DNA from: Theocolax elegans | Taxonomy: Eukaryota; Arthropoda; Insecta; Hymenoptera; Cerocephalidae | DNA length: 64,000 bases | Assembly (NCBI GenBank): GCA_026168455.1 | Contig: CM047427.1 | Coordinates: 12,181,505-12,245,504 of the forward strand | Direction of reading: 5' to 3' | In this document: piece after piece, positions 51,022 to 63,262 of the stretch | Layout of the letters: every line of letters begins with the position of its first letter | Numbering within the stretch: position 1 is the first letter of the stretch | The notes under the pieces: model-generated | Told to the model about the DNA's origin: nothing | The model's database searches: none | What the model saw: the letters and a program-made list of their open reading frames with translations, nothing else | Program-made: the position numbers and the translations under genes

Positions 51022-52055
51022 ACACTATATTGTATTATTGTAAATGATTCGCATCTTGAATATAAAGAATTTAAATATAATGTGCATCTTGCCAAATCAA
51101 GTCATAGAAAACTTTATTATTCAATCCACATTTCTTAACAGTTAAGGAAGATTCTTTCTCCCAAAGACTTACTTTTCTCAGTGTGGTTGTATATAGGAGA
51201 TGTTACAATCTAATGTTATCGGGTGACTTAATTGATAAATTGTGAAATATAATCTATGACAAAAATAATGTAATAAATATGATAAATACGATAAATTTTC
51301 GATATCCAAGACATCGTCTACACTGCCATCACTTACTTTTACCCCTCCACCCTGGAGCAAAATGGATAAAGTTTTAAGTTGTTGTATCTTTGAAAGAGAT
51401 CATCGTACAAAAACCTCGGAGCCCATTTGAAAGCTTATTTTAAAACCTTTCGATTCGCCTGAGTCCTTATATAAATACTATTTTTGGAAACTATTAAATG
51501 CAATAACTAGTTTCGAAAACGAATTTTTGAAACCTTTTGAATTCAATTTAAGTACAATTTAAGTCACACTTTGAAAAATCACTCAGAGATAAAATACAGT
51601 TATAAAAATTTTTTGTTTCTACACGCATCACGATTAATACATTTTCAATTTTACTACAAAAGTATTTTTTTCAGTGAGCAAAAATACCGTAACTTTGTTT
51701 AAAATAAAGTTACAAAAATGAAAAAAAAACCAGTCGAAAGCTGTTGAAAAAGCTAAAAATCTATCTGGATAACTTTTGGTTTCGTCAATCTTTTTAAGAC
51801 TGCATTGAATTCAAAAAGGTGTCCAAAAATTCGTTTTTTGAAACTAGTTTATTGCCATTAATAGTTTCAAAAAATAGTATTTTATATAAGTGAATAAGGC
51901 GAATCAAAAGGTATTAAAATAAGCTTTCAAATGGTCTCCGACTCGTTTTTGTATGATGATCTCTTTCAAAGATACAAAACTTTAAACTTTATCCTATTTC
52001 GCTCCGGGGGGGGGGGGGGGGGGGTAAAAGTAAGTGACTGGCAGTGTATATTTAA
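51022..52055. repeat. Tandem duplication with transposon, unit 1 (about 1034 bp)
   Basis: This consists of about 300 bp of unique-looking AT-rich sequence (ACACTATATTGTATTATTG onwards), followed by a foldback transposon and TATATTTAAAC. Unit 2 repeats the same order directly downstream. The 300 bp leading parts differ by a handful of substitutions and indels. Confidence 0.9.
51319..52048. mobile_element. Foldback/long-TIR transposon copy 1, 726 bp, TA duplication
   Basis: The element spans 51321-52046, flanked by TA at 51319-51320 and 52047-52048. Ends read CACTGCCA and GGCAGTG. The arms are some 210-240 bp long and inverted, with an unpaired centre of about 150-250 bp, and there is no coding sequence. 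The right arm has a G19 run (52006-52024) opposite a much shorter interrupted C-rich run in the left arm (near 51341-51352). TA duplication and CACTG-type ends fit a Tc1/mariner-derived MITE. The left arm carries many one-base gaps relative to copy 2. Confidence 0.85.
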
Positions 52056-53170
52056 ACACTATATTGTATTATTGTAAATGATTCGCATCTTGAATATAAA
52101 GAATTTAAATGTAACGTGCACCTTGCCAAATCAAGTCATAGAAAACTTTATTATACAATCCACATTTCTTAACAGTTAAGAAAGATTCTTTCTCCCAAAT
52201 AGTTACTTTTCTCAGTGTGGTTGTATATAGGAGATGTTACAATCTAATGTTATCGGGTGACTTAATTGATAAATTATGAAATATAATCTATGACAAAAAT
52301 ATGTAATACATATGATAAATACGATAAATTTTCGAAACCAAGACATCGTCTACACTGCCAGTCACTTACTTTTACCCCTCCCCCCTGGAGCAAAATAGGA
52401 TAAAGTTTAAAGTTTTGTATCTTTGAAAGAGATCATCGTACAAAAACCAGTCGGAGACCATTGAAAGCTTATTTTAAAACCTTTCGATTCGCCTGAGTCA
52501 CTTATATAAAATACTATTTTGAAACTATTAAATGGCAATAAACTAGTTTCGAAAAACGAATTTTTGGACACCTTTTTGAATTCAATTTAAGTACAATTTA
52601 AGTACAATCATCTTTGAAACAAATCAACCTGCAGAGATAAAAATACAGTTAATAAAAAATTTTTTTGTTTGCTCTTACTTAAAACATTTTCGTATTCTAC
52701 GATATACAAGTGACATTTTTTCTCTTATCATTTTTTTGTATCTACAAAAGTTTTTAATATATTTAGATTTAAAAAAAGGCTATTTTCGAGCAAAAACTAC
52801 CGTAACTTTGTTTAAAATAAAGTTACAAAAATGAAAAAAAAACCAGTCGAAAGCTGTTGAAAAAGCTAAAAATCTATCTGGATAACTTTTTGGTTTCGTC
52901 AATCTTTTTAAGACTGCATTGAATTCAAAAAGGTGTCCAAAAATTCGTTTTTTGAAACTAGTTTATTGCCATTAATAGTTTCAAAAAATAGTATTTTATA
53001 TAAGTGAATAAGGCGAATCAAAAGGTATTAAAATAAGCTTTCAAATGGTCTCCGACTCGTTTTTGTATGATGATCTCTTTCAAAGATACAAAACTTTAAA
53101 CTTTATCCTATTTCGCTCCGGGGGGGGGGGGGGGGGGTAAAAGTAAGTGACTGGCAGTGTATATTTAAAC
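52056..53170. repeat. Tandem duplication with transposon, unit 2 (about 1115 bp)
   Basis: Second head-to-tail copy of the 51022-52055 unit. It ends with ATATTTAAAC, then enters sequence (AAAATATTGATGC) not found after unit 1. It is longer than unit 1 because its transposon centre and left arm are longer. Confidence 0.9.
52351..53161. mobile_element. Foldback/long-TIR transposon copy 2, 807 bp, TA duplication
   Basis: The element spans 52353-53159, flanked by TA at 52351-52352 and 53160-53161. The arms match each other closely. For example, ACTAGTTTCGAAAAACGAAT in the left arm is mirrored by ATTCGTTTTTTGAAACTAGT in the right arm. The right arm has a G18 run at 53120-53137. The centre contains sequence missing from copy 1. 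No transposase fragment is visible. Confidence 0.87.
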
Positions 53171-54667
53171 AAAATATTGATGCATTCAAATATAGCTGCA
53201 GAAAAAAAATTATCCTAAAGTTAAATTTATAATTCCATAGAAAAAAAGTTAACAGTCAAATTTCCTTCCAATAACCTTTTTGGAACATTTATACTTAAAT
53301 TTTGCTCAGAGATAAACAATACTGAAATGAAGAGCAACAATATTTCCGTTTTTCATACCGTTTTCCATATTTAAACGGTCAGTAAAATTTGAGGAATACA
53401 TTCAGTTAATTTGTATAATAGATCAATTTTTATGTAATCAGCAATAATTAATAATATACATGTTAGCGACAAAAGAGTAATGTGCACTAAGAAAAATACT
53501 ATGCTCCCTAAATAATTTTCGAGTGGAAAATTATCGCTTTGAATGAAACCTTATGAATGAATCGATATCGAGTCAAAAATCGAAGTTGAAGAGTGAAAGA
53601 TGTTCGAGTGATAGATTCCCCGATTCGAGTTAAATTTTTACTCAACAAAATGTAATGACTCAGTATTGCTAGCAGCTTCGAACGAAAATTACTATATTTT
53701 ATTGTAATGTAAATATTATTACATTTTCTATAATTAATGTATTTAATGATTTTTAATACAGTTAAAACATAATTTACGATAATACATGTAGATGTCCCTG
53801 CTGGAAATGTGAACCTAAAAACTACGAATTAAAAGTAGTCAATTAATAGGTTAAATGAAACGCTTTTTCCCATTGCGTTCGTCCATTTAATAGATTGCCG
53901 TAACCTCCAAATATTTTCACTTCACCTTCTGGCCATACATGTACTTAAAACTCCAAATTTTTAATCAAATTGGATCGTTTACTCGAATACTAATACTAAT
54001 TTGCTCTTAATTCTGCATTATTTCTGAGTGCAGTTATATTTAATATACCATTTTAAAACAATTAAGTAGAAACATAGTCAAATGTTTTTACATCTAAAAT
54101 TAATTTACAATTGATTAAAATTTTTCAATTATTGAAATTAAATTATATATGTTGTTCCAATGTATCAATAACTATATCGCAACAGGTACACGAAATCATC
54201 AAAAATTATACTGGCTAATATTAAAAAATTTTGGTCAGAAATTTATTTTATATTGCAATAAGGTTCGTAATAAGGTACTAAAATAACGATTACAAATCAA
54301 TAAATGAAACGAATTATTTAATAGTATTATTATACTAAATTCCTTAATTCAATTATTTCTTATATAGTCGCAAAACGTCATGCAGCCGTCGGGGTTATCT
54401 TGCAATAGACGTCTATAGTAAGCTTTTAAAAACGAAGCCTGTAAAATTTAAAAAAAAAATCGATGCACTGGGAAACTTCAACGTTTAAAATGAAGGGAGT
54501 GCAATTATAAAATTAAATTTGTGTTCAAATACACATACGAAACCATACAATTATATACGTATAATAATAATTTAATAATTTAATTTATTTAAATAAACTT
54601 AACGCACAAATGATCGTCTAATTAAAATCTTAAATATACATTGCAAACTAATCGATACGCACGCATA
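53171..54667. other. AT-rich non-coding stretch
   Basis: No gene, duplication or transposon recognised. Confidence 0.55.
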
Positions 54668-54900
54668 CACTGAGAAAAATTCTTTTAGTAAAAATTACTA
54701 TTTTGATGGTGAGCAGAGGACAGACTTACACAATTATAAAAAATTGCTATTAATAATGGTAAAAATTGCCATTATTAATAGTAATTTTTCCAAAATGGTG
54801 GCAATTTTTACCATTATTAATAGCAATTTTTATAATTGTGTAAGTCTCTCCTCCTTTTATCATGAAAATAGTAATTTATGCTAGTAAATTTTTCTCAGTG
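54668..54900. mobile_element. Hairpin MITE, 233 bp
   Basis: The whole segment is a near-palindrome. Ends are CACTGAGAAAAATT and AATTTTTCTCAGTG, and the arms of about 110 bp include ACTTACACAATTATAAAAA and its inverse TTTTTATAATTGTGTAAGT. The centre repeats AATGGTAAAAATTGCCA-like sequence. The flanks show ATA on both sides (a 3 bp duplication), though a TA on the left alone is also compatible. CACTG ends with a 3 bp duplication could suggest a CACTA-type origin, but similarity to the TA-flanked 28.9 kb element leaves Tc1/mariner open. Confidence 0.75.
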
Positions 54901-55980
54901 ATATAAACGTGTATTAATTATTCGCTAATTTATCCATTCAATATTTAGAAAAGACATTATTCAATCATCCGTTTATTGTATTTTAGTGTGTTACCCATAA
55001 TTAAATGACCATCATCTAGCTAATTCCAATTAACAATTAACAATATTGAACGAATACCTAATTGAACAACTATGCACTGTAGACCGTTTATATACCTAAA
55101 CGAACAGATTCACCAAGCCATTACACACGGTTAATATCTCGGTAAACAAAAATCGAAGTTCCAAACAATTAGCCGTGCATCAGGCGCCGATTTTTGAAAT
55201 GCAAAACCAACGATGGTTAGTGCACGCCAATCGTTAAACGCGCAACCAATAGAGAGTATATATACAGGGTAAACGTTGCAGCTACAAAGTTCATACGCTC
55301 GAGAGGACAATGTTCATTCTCGTATAGACCGAAACGTCGTGTATACAACGGGGATGATCAGACAGGCTATGAAGGAACGCACCACTATATTATATATATG
55401 TTTACAGGGTCATTCGGAATTTTCTCTTCGAGGGATCGACCAATTCACCCGTATATGAACTTTCGTTAAACCGTTGGACTTCATATTCTTTTTTTTTTTT
55501 GTAGATACTTTTTTTTCGAGTTGTTAATGTTTTGTGATCGGGTCTTAGCATTTTCTTTTTGTACATAGGTAGATTGATTTATGACATTTTAGTTTCTGTA
55601 CAAAGCGTTTGTAAATATTTGGTTGGATATGAAGAAATGTTAATGTTCCTGGGATTAATTAGATTATATAAATAATTTTTTTTTTATAAAATTTTTCATG
55701 ATAATTTATTGCATTGAAGAATAAAGTTTTAAACGCCACCGATTGTTCAAAAATCTCAAATTTAAAAGTAAAAATTAAAATAATTGCACAAAACTTATAT
55801 TTAATAAACGATTATTACAATGAATGGTAATTGTATAAACGTAAATTGCGCAATTTCTATATCTAACTAAAAATAGAAGTAAAGAAGAAAAATGTAAATT
55901 ACGTACTAATATCTCGTTAAACGCGCATACACGCAGACGTATACGCACACACACGCAGTCAGATGTGAAAATATTTCCAG
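54901..55980. other. Non-coding stretch
   Basis: A moderately complex patch at 55080-55450, otherwise AT-rich with poly-T runs near 55490. Nothing is called. Confidence 0.5.
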
Positions 55981-56650
55981 TAAAAACAGTAGTTAAACGT
56001 CAGTTAGAGGATGAGGAAAGAAATAAGTGTCATCAGTGTCAAAGCCGTCAGAGGAAGAAAAAAGTGTTGGTGTCACCCTAAAACAACAAGAGTCGCACCT
56101 TTCTTATATTTTTTTAAAAATAAGCAAACGAATCTCTCCCTCGTAAAGCCTTCAATATATCCCTCGTGCGGAGTAGAGGATAAGAGACAAAACTCGTGAG
56201 CGAGAGGCCCGTTGTACGAAACTCGTGTCTTTGTCGCGTTATGAATATTTGAGACCGGTAGCTTATGGATGTATATACATTCAGGAACGAAATATCGTCG
56301 AAGGGCGGAGATGAACGTTTGACCGTGTGTATAGATATACCGAACCGCAGCAGGAGGGCCCTATTGTCGCTTCCGTAGACCGCCGCCTCTTGGTGCGAGA
56401 AGGTGTCTTAATAGCTCGACTGGTGGGGGCGTGTTTCCACGGAATTTTCTCGGATCTCGTAATTGTTCGGACAGACAGACTCAGAGGAAGGGGGGAGATT
56501 TCGTTTTCGTCTCTTACAAGTGCCTTTTCTAAATAAATTCTAGTTGTTAGTCTTGGCTTGTTTGATCGAATGACCATTCTGATTTTTGTCGGATCGCTTT
56601 GGAGGACACTATTTATTTGCTCGGGTGAACGATCGTGGCCGACTTGAATT
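55981..56650. other. CpG-rich complex island
   Basis: GC-rich, high-complexity sequence with frames of 98 (minus, 56281-56577) and 69 (plus, 56327-56536) codons overlapping each other. Neither has recognised motifs. Possibly regulatory or untranslated. Confidence 0.35.
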
Positions 56651-59600
56651 TTAAGGGTTTACAATTTAAAACACATTATTGTTACCAAATTCTGAATATG
56701 TTACGTTACGCGTACACCGAGAGTATGCTGTAATACAAATTAATTATTTTGTAATAGAGGCACAAACTATCCGAATCAATTTTATTTAATTTAATATATT
56801 AAACTTTAAAGTTTAATAATAAAATTTTATTTAATAGAAATAATGTGCATTAGTATATACATAAATAAAAAAATTTATTTCAAATTTTCTTAAATTTTGA
56901 TGTATTTTTAGATTACGTACATATTAAATAGAAAAGATTTGGACAACTTAATAATAATTATTTTAGTAACAAACGTCAATATTAATATAAACTTTACGTT
57001 CATATTAATATTTGACGTTGTAAATATTCAACCAAGACAAAAAAAATAGTTTAAAACAATATTAGATTCTTATTAGATCATTTTTAGAAATGCTAGAACT
57101 AAAATAGTGAATTAGTTTTTTAGGAAGAAAATAGAATACTTTTTTATACAATATTTTCTTCCTTGTATGAGGGATTTCTAGTTGCAATAATGTTTATATA
57201 GACTTCGAGACCATTAGTTAATTAAATTATAAAAACAATCTTTTGGCGCACAAAGGCACCATTCATAAATTATAATTCCTTTATCATAATTATTTTAACA
57301 TCAAGTTGACTAGAATCCTACAAGTCTAGACTTTCGTTTAAAAATAAATTACGTTATTCTCAAAGTAGCATAAATCCGATTAAAATTTTATACAGATGAA
57401 AATGGAGCGGTATAATTACTCGTAGCGCATTGTGCCTAAATTCTAATTATTTTATCGTGTATAATTGTCATTTCCATAATGTTTATTTTTTTAACAACTA
57501 AGAAAACGTTAGCTAAATTCTGATCTACGTTAATTTTAAAAAATAATAACCGACTTCCCGTACACTTTTTTCCGAAATGTTTTGAAACGCGTGCAAACAT
57601 ATAAATATAATACGCGTTGCCAATGAGAATAGGAAAAATATTTCGAATCCAAGTGACATCTGGAAGTGGCTGGACAAAAATCGAGAATATATAGAAAAAA
57701 AAGCACGCACAAAGAGAAGAAACGAAACTCCAGACGGTCCTTTCGTCCTTAACGTCAAATCGAGTCATCTCCATGACAAAATGCACGACCCGTCCATTCA
57801 TCCATCTCTGTACATACACATACCCACACACACACACACGTGCAGGTACGCACACGCACGCATAAACGTATATATCTAACCTATATGATTTACGAACATT
57901 TCTCTCTTCTCGGCTTGGTCCATTATCGATATCGAGACTTGGTCCACTTTCTTTCCTTACAAGTCCGCAAATATTTTCCCTCGATTTTTATCCTCTGTAG
58001 ATCGATCATTCTTCTCGATTCGGTTAGTTTCGATAAGATTAATAGGAGCATCGATGAAATTTGAGTTTTAAATTCTACTCTGCGGTTCGTTCTGAAAGAC
58101 AGAGACAGAATTCGGAAAATCGGTCGGGTTTGAATATGGTAACGAGTGTTATGACGCTATGTGTTTTTCCCAACTGCGAGTAAGTTTCTTTTGTTTGCGA
58201 TTCTGTTTTAGCGCGTGGAAAACGCGCCGCCGGGAGGCTCTTCTTGCATTTCATGAATTCGTGAATTTGAAAGGTAGATTGATTTATTGCGATTATGCGG
58301 AATTCTCTCTTTTTTTCCCGTGATGCCTCGAAGAAAAAAAAACGAGAGAAAAAGGTGAATTTTGCTTGGTCGTTTCGATAAACGTATATACATTTAAATC
58401 GACCCAATCTGTATATAAATTTTCAATGACAAAAAGTATCTTTGAATAATGAAATTCGGAATTTCAAGAATCTTAAAAGATATATAGTAATTAAAACACT
58501 GATACAAAAATGTAGCGAATTCTACAAATACGTCTTTAAGAAATACGCATTCAAATGTGCAAGTTGTACACTTTCTACAAATACTAAATGTAAATATCGG
58601 CGTTATATCCATTTAGTTCAACAACTGGGACGGTAATAAACTAAAATAAACGGCTATCACCCAAAAACTAAACTCTCAAAACAGCTACGACGGAATAAAC
58701 GGTTAAAACTTTTAAGCTCAATAAGAGTTACATATACACGTACCCACGTATATATATATCTATACTTTTCACCAGTAATAAACAGAAAACAGTCCTAACT
58801 GCGCGAGTCCTTAAACAAAACCAAGTTCTGCCCATTTCAACCTCTATACAATCCGAGCCAAGATCTCCCTTTCCATCTCCCTTTCTCGCTCGTACAGTAA
58901 AACAACTTTTAAAAGAAGAAAAGCGAGTCAGCTCCTTATTATTTTCCAGGTAGATTAATAAAAATTAAACTTTCCGGTATATATAAGGGATCGAGCTTGA
59001 AAACGCGAGCACCTCGTTATCTCGGTTCGTAAATGTACGTACACCTCGAGTTCGCATTAGACATTGGAATGAAACACCGGAATATAGTATAATGTACATA
59101 TTTACGGAAATGCGGGGACAACTCGCGGAAGGAGAAACCCTGGAGGTAAAACAAAAAAAAAATACGCAACGTTCGCTCGGTTTAATTTAAAGGTACACAA
59201 TAGTATTATATATATATATGTACAAAACTTGAAGTTTCTTTTTCACCTAGGTCTTTTCGTAACAAGGTCTGCTCTTTTTACACTCGATGTAACTTCTATT
59301 TTTGCTCAACTTCGGTTCCAGGTAACACATCGAACAATGTATTTTAAATAAAAAAAATTAAGAAAATACAAAATAGAATAATTTAAAAGTAAACGATTGA
59401 TATTTACCTAAAGTTACGTAATAAGTATACTTTACGTATAATATCATGGCGGTCTTACGTATTCCTCCGGGGTGTAGACATGTAAGAAAATATTTACGTT
59501 TGAACAATGAAGAGTTAACAATATAACTTGTTACACGTTTATTTAAACTAACAATAAGAGTTACGCGTATCCAAACGTTTCAGTTTAATTAAACTCACGA

Positions 59601-61430
59601 CTTTCACAAAACTACCCATTAAACTCTAAATTTCCATTTATCGCACAACAAAAGTTTCAATTCGACAGATAGGTGCGCAACTTTCAATTATCACATTTAC
59701 CTTAATTGACTACCTCTCTTCATTTTTTTTTCTCTCACGGACAGCGCGCTTGTAAAGTGACCGTTTAAAAGACGCGTATACTAAAATTTCACACAAGCAC
59801 ATCGTTCGTCAGTTTGAAAAAATATGAAAAGCGCTTCAAAAGCCGCATTTCTCTATGTACACCACTTTTTTTACAGCTCTCTATTTATACGAGTAAGTGC
59901 ACTTTGGATTGCACGTACACGATCTATGATCTGCTTTTTAAATACACTGTCGAGTGTATACGTTCTTTTTTTTTATACAGTCGTGCGTGCCCTTTTTGTT
60001 GAGCTTTCGAATATTAAGTGCTGGATTTATTTACCTTTCGCATATTTATTTTAAGTATCGCTACGAGTTTTCGGATTCTCGTTATTATTCGTTTTATTAT
60101 TTTGTCCATTTTTTTGTTTAACGCGAGCTTTCATCTGTGGTTACGAAAATCATTTTGAAAATCGGTCGCATTAAAAAACATTCGAACCAAGAGTAACAGA
60201 CTATTCAATTATATATACGCTGGGCAGTCTATTGAAAAAGAAAAATAATAATAAATCTTGTTATTCGAAAAAAATGACATATTCTCGTGAAACAAATGAA
60301 TTAAATAAGCGAAAATTTGTACAATTTTGATTAACTTTGTGTCGTTTAAAAATCATATACAAAATGCACTTTTATAATATCGAGTTTTGGTCGTACACGA
60401 ATACATCGTGATTATATATTATCATTATCAACTGTTGGAAATAAATGGGAAAACTGCAGCTCTTAAAATCATCGATTTACTACGTGAAAGAGAAATGGAA
60501 AAAGCATACGAATAACGTTATTATTTCACGGTATTTTAAAATAATGTATATTTTACCTGGCGCGTATAATCCTGCATACTTAATAATTCATAATCTCGGT
60601 ATACTTTTACCAATAATGTATTGAATTGTAATGATTTTTTGGTACGTAACGTATTTGTTTCATTGTGCATTGAAAAAAGCAGTGTATTAATAATAAATAT
60701 ATATTAAAGTAAAATATTTTATATATAATTAAATTTTTATGTTTTGTACTTTTTTGGTACCTAAATTTATCAACTCAACATTACGTTCGCCAACGGCACA
60801 ACTTTCTTGATTTTCCTTATCGTGGTCATTAACCCCAAAAAAGTACAAATATGATGATTTCATAATATTTATCGATTATACATTAAATTAAAGTCGATTT
60901 CGTAAATTACTCCTATTACTTGAGTTCCGAAGCGGTCAACCCCTTTGATATATTTCGATTATTATAATTTAGTGAATTTAATCAAATACTTGACTCTTGA
61001 AGTCATAACGTCTTCTACACCGGAAAGATATTCCACTGAGGTCATTATAATTCATTAATGTCAATCATAAAAATTTTTTTTTAATATACAACGGATTATT
61101 TTAGTCGTTAAATGGTCTTAAAATGTATATGCGTATATACATAAGATGAATTAATTTTTTGATTCATAGGTTAAAAAGTAATAATTCCATTAAAAATAAC
61201 GTAATCGAAACTACAAAATATTTAATAAAAATATTTAGTTTCAAATAATTATTTGTTTTCATTTACTAAATTTTCTTTACCGTGGTAGAATTTTTAGCTT
61301 ATGACACAAATGTATTTTAACATTTTTCATAGAATATATTGAAAATTGCGATAATTCAAGATATGTCTCTACTTTGTTATAAAATATATAAATAAAAAAC
61401 TTTTCTAACAATTAACTATATGCGCAATAA
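56651..61430. other. Long mostly AT-rich non-coding stretch
   Basis: It contains (CA)n at 57826-57839 and overlapping frames of 139 (minus, 57436-57855) and 110 (minus, 58075-58407) codons, rich in Phe/Tyr/Ile and without motifs. Two plus-strand polypyrimidine-CAG-GT junctions (58949/58950 and about 59320/59321) have weak donor halves. No gene is called. Confidence 0.45.
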
Positions 61431-62060
61431 TTAATAAAATTTAAAAAAAATGAGAGAAAACGTAGCAGCGAGTAAAGCTTGTACGAGCGCGGGATAGAGT
61501 ATGAATTTTCTTTCGAGTCTGGCTCTCCGCGCGTGTATTACCAGGTGTGCAGCTTTGAAAAGAGGGGAAGGTTCTCTCCGTCTCATTCTTACGTGGCTCG
61601 TCCCTTGAATGACTGCTTGCTCCATTGAACGAAGAACTCAAAGAGAGGAGGGGAAAGAGAGTCGAGTCGAGTCGAGTCGACTTGGTCTCCTCCACGTCTC
61701 CTCTCACCCCCCCCCCTCCCCACCTTCCCTCTCACTCTCTCGCTCTGTATCTCTCTTCTTCTGGACTCTCGAGAGGTGTTCCGGTGTGACTCGGCTTTGG
61801 ATAAACGAAGGGAGCGCCGCCGTTCGCTCGGTTAACAACCAGCGAAATTTAATCTCTCCTTTCAAATGGTATTCGCGGTTTTGTTTGATCGCCGGTATAA
61901 ACAAAATTCCTTTTTTTCTCTCCGATTTCGTATTTTTTGTTTGTACATTACGTAAATCCAATGTATCGTTTAACGAATTCAAATGTTAACCGTATCTCTC
62001 TCTCTCTTCTATCTGTCTGTGACTGCGTATTAAAAATCTAACGGGTACGAGAAAATGAAA
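61431..62060. other. GC-rich, pyrimidine-rich island
   Basis: A marked compositional change: GA/TC-rich and CpG-rich, with (GTCGA)4 at 61661-61680 and a C10 run at 61707-61716. Frames of 126 (plus) and 92 (minus) codons largely translate the purine/pyrimidine tracts. This resembles a promoter or 5' UTR island, but no initiator or exon can be fixed. Confidence 0.4.
61661..61680. repeat. (GTCGA)4 pentanucleotide repeat
   Basis: Four exact GTCGA units, followed by a partial one. It is the only pentanucleotide array I saw. Confidence 0.9.
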
Positions 62061-62176
62061 CGAATATTAATTAAACTACTAGGATTGAATTATATAAAAG
62101 TAGGCGAAATTACACGAATTTAATAGAGGTCGGTATATGTATAATTAAAAGGAGGAAGTATTAGACGTGCGCGTGT
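62061..62176. other. Short gap, no gene
   Basis: AT-rich; nothing recognised. Confidence 0.5.
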
Positions 62177-62389
62177 ATGCCAAGCAAGAATTACAAATGG
62201 TCGGAATGTCTCGAGCCAACTGCAGTTCAATTAAAGGCGTGCGGTAACGCGTTAGACCGTTTTAAACGTCGTATTCCGATATCAAAACGGATATCTGTTG
62301 TAACCGAAGAAAGGGCCGCGAAGACGCGACAAGAAAAATATCACGATACCAACAACGACGCGCAAGATAATTCTTCTATACGTGTTTAA
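62177..62389 (+). CDS. Candidate small ORF, 70 residues, unknown
   Basis: The frame runs from an ATG at 62177 to a TAA at 62387-62389; an in-frame stop lies about 15 bases upstream of the ATG. Composition is balanced and hydrophilic (Lys, Arg, Asn, Asp, Glu spread evenly, with single Trp and Tyr), unlike the Phe/Ile/Tyr-rich frames elsewhere. Codon third positions are mixed rather than simply AT. It has no signal peptide, membrane segment or recognisable motif, and the ATG context is weak (T at -3). It lies about 120 bp after the GC-rich island. It could be a small protein, part of an exon or chance. Confidence 0.18.
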   Translation: MPSKNYKWSECLEPTAVQLKACGNALDRFKRRIPISKRISVVTEERAAKTRQEKYHDTNNDAQDNSSIRV

Positions 62390-63100
62390 CGCTTTCAACA
62401 ACGTGTATATATATGTACGCCGTATGTATCCCACAAGATAAATCCGGAAAAGTGACAAAAGTCTTCTTGCATATTTTATCTTTATTTTGTTTTAAACGTG
62501 TACTTGAAAGAAATTGAAACGATTCCGTAAGTGTAAATTCGTCATTTTTAAAGAATACGAAATAACTATTTTTATTTATATATTATACCTGGTAAAGAAA
62601 TTAATTATTTTATTTATAAAAATTGGGTATAAATTAATTTTTACATTCGCAGAGCAATATTATAATGCTAAAAAATTTTGCCATCATACATTCTCATGGT
62701 ATAGTCTGAACTTGCAGCGTTGCTACTGTTATAATGATACTACTCTGGTACCTCGAACCTATACTAACATTCGTTGGAAAACCTCGTTACCGTCTAACAT
62801 TCTAATTAAATATTATTACAACAATAATAATTTACAAAATTGTATATATTTATTTTTATAATAATAAAAGTTTATTATTTAGCTATTAAATTGATAAGAT
62901 GACGGTATCGATAATGAGTTTAACTGTATAACGGACTAAATTATTCCAATAATTTCTTACTATAAGTTCATACAATTTTTTAATATAAGTTTCTTTAAAA
63001 ATACGATAATCACACTAAATGTTGTCGCAACTAATTTATAAGTAAATACATCAAATTTCACAAAAATAATATTATTTTGTAAACTTGTATTATCAATTAC
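62390..63100. other. AT-rich non-coding stretch
   Basis: A 115-codon plus frame (62514-62861) is Tyr/Phe/Ile/Asn-rich and motif-free. Nothing is called. Confidence 0.5.
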
Positions 63101-63262
63101 ACGCAAAAACTTTTGGAGTTAAATTTAACTCTAAAAAACGAGTTAATTTTTCTTACAGTTGAATAATATAGCTCGATCTAATCAGAGTTAATTTTAATAC
63201 TTTACCATAGAGTTAATATTTTAACTCTAAGTAGAGTAAATATTTAGAGTTATATAAGAATT
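63101..63262. repeat. GAGTTAA-rich inverted-repeat patch
   Basis: The core GAGTTAA or its inverse TTAACTC appears about six times in 160 bp. It includes a perfect 16 bp palindrome, GAGTTAAATTTAACTC, at 63116-63131. The left end (ACACGCAAAAAC) resembles the start of hairpin MITEs in this window only in general style, and I find no matching right terminus. It is probably a decayed hairpin element. Confidence 0.35.

Noticed and set aside
57436..57855. 139-codon minus-strand frame.
   Set aside because: Phe/Val/Tyr-rich composition, no motif, partly a translation of the adjacent (CA)n; no splice support.
58940..59330. Plus-strand pyrimidine-CAG-GT junctions near 58949 and 59320 (and CCTCAG/GTAAGA near 6942) as further recursive splice sites.
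   Set aside because: The donor halves GTAGAT and GTAACA are weak, the 6.9 kb site lacks a pyrimidine tract, and they are single, unrelated occurrences, unlike the repeated minus-strand core.
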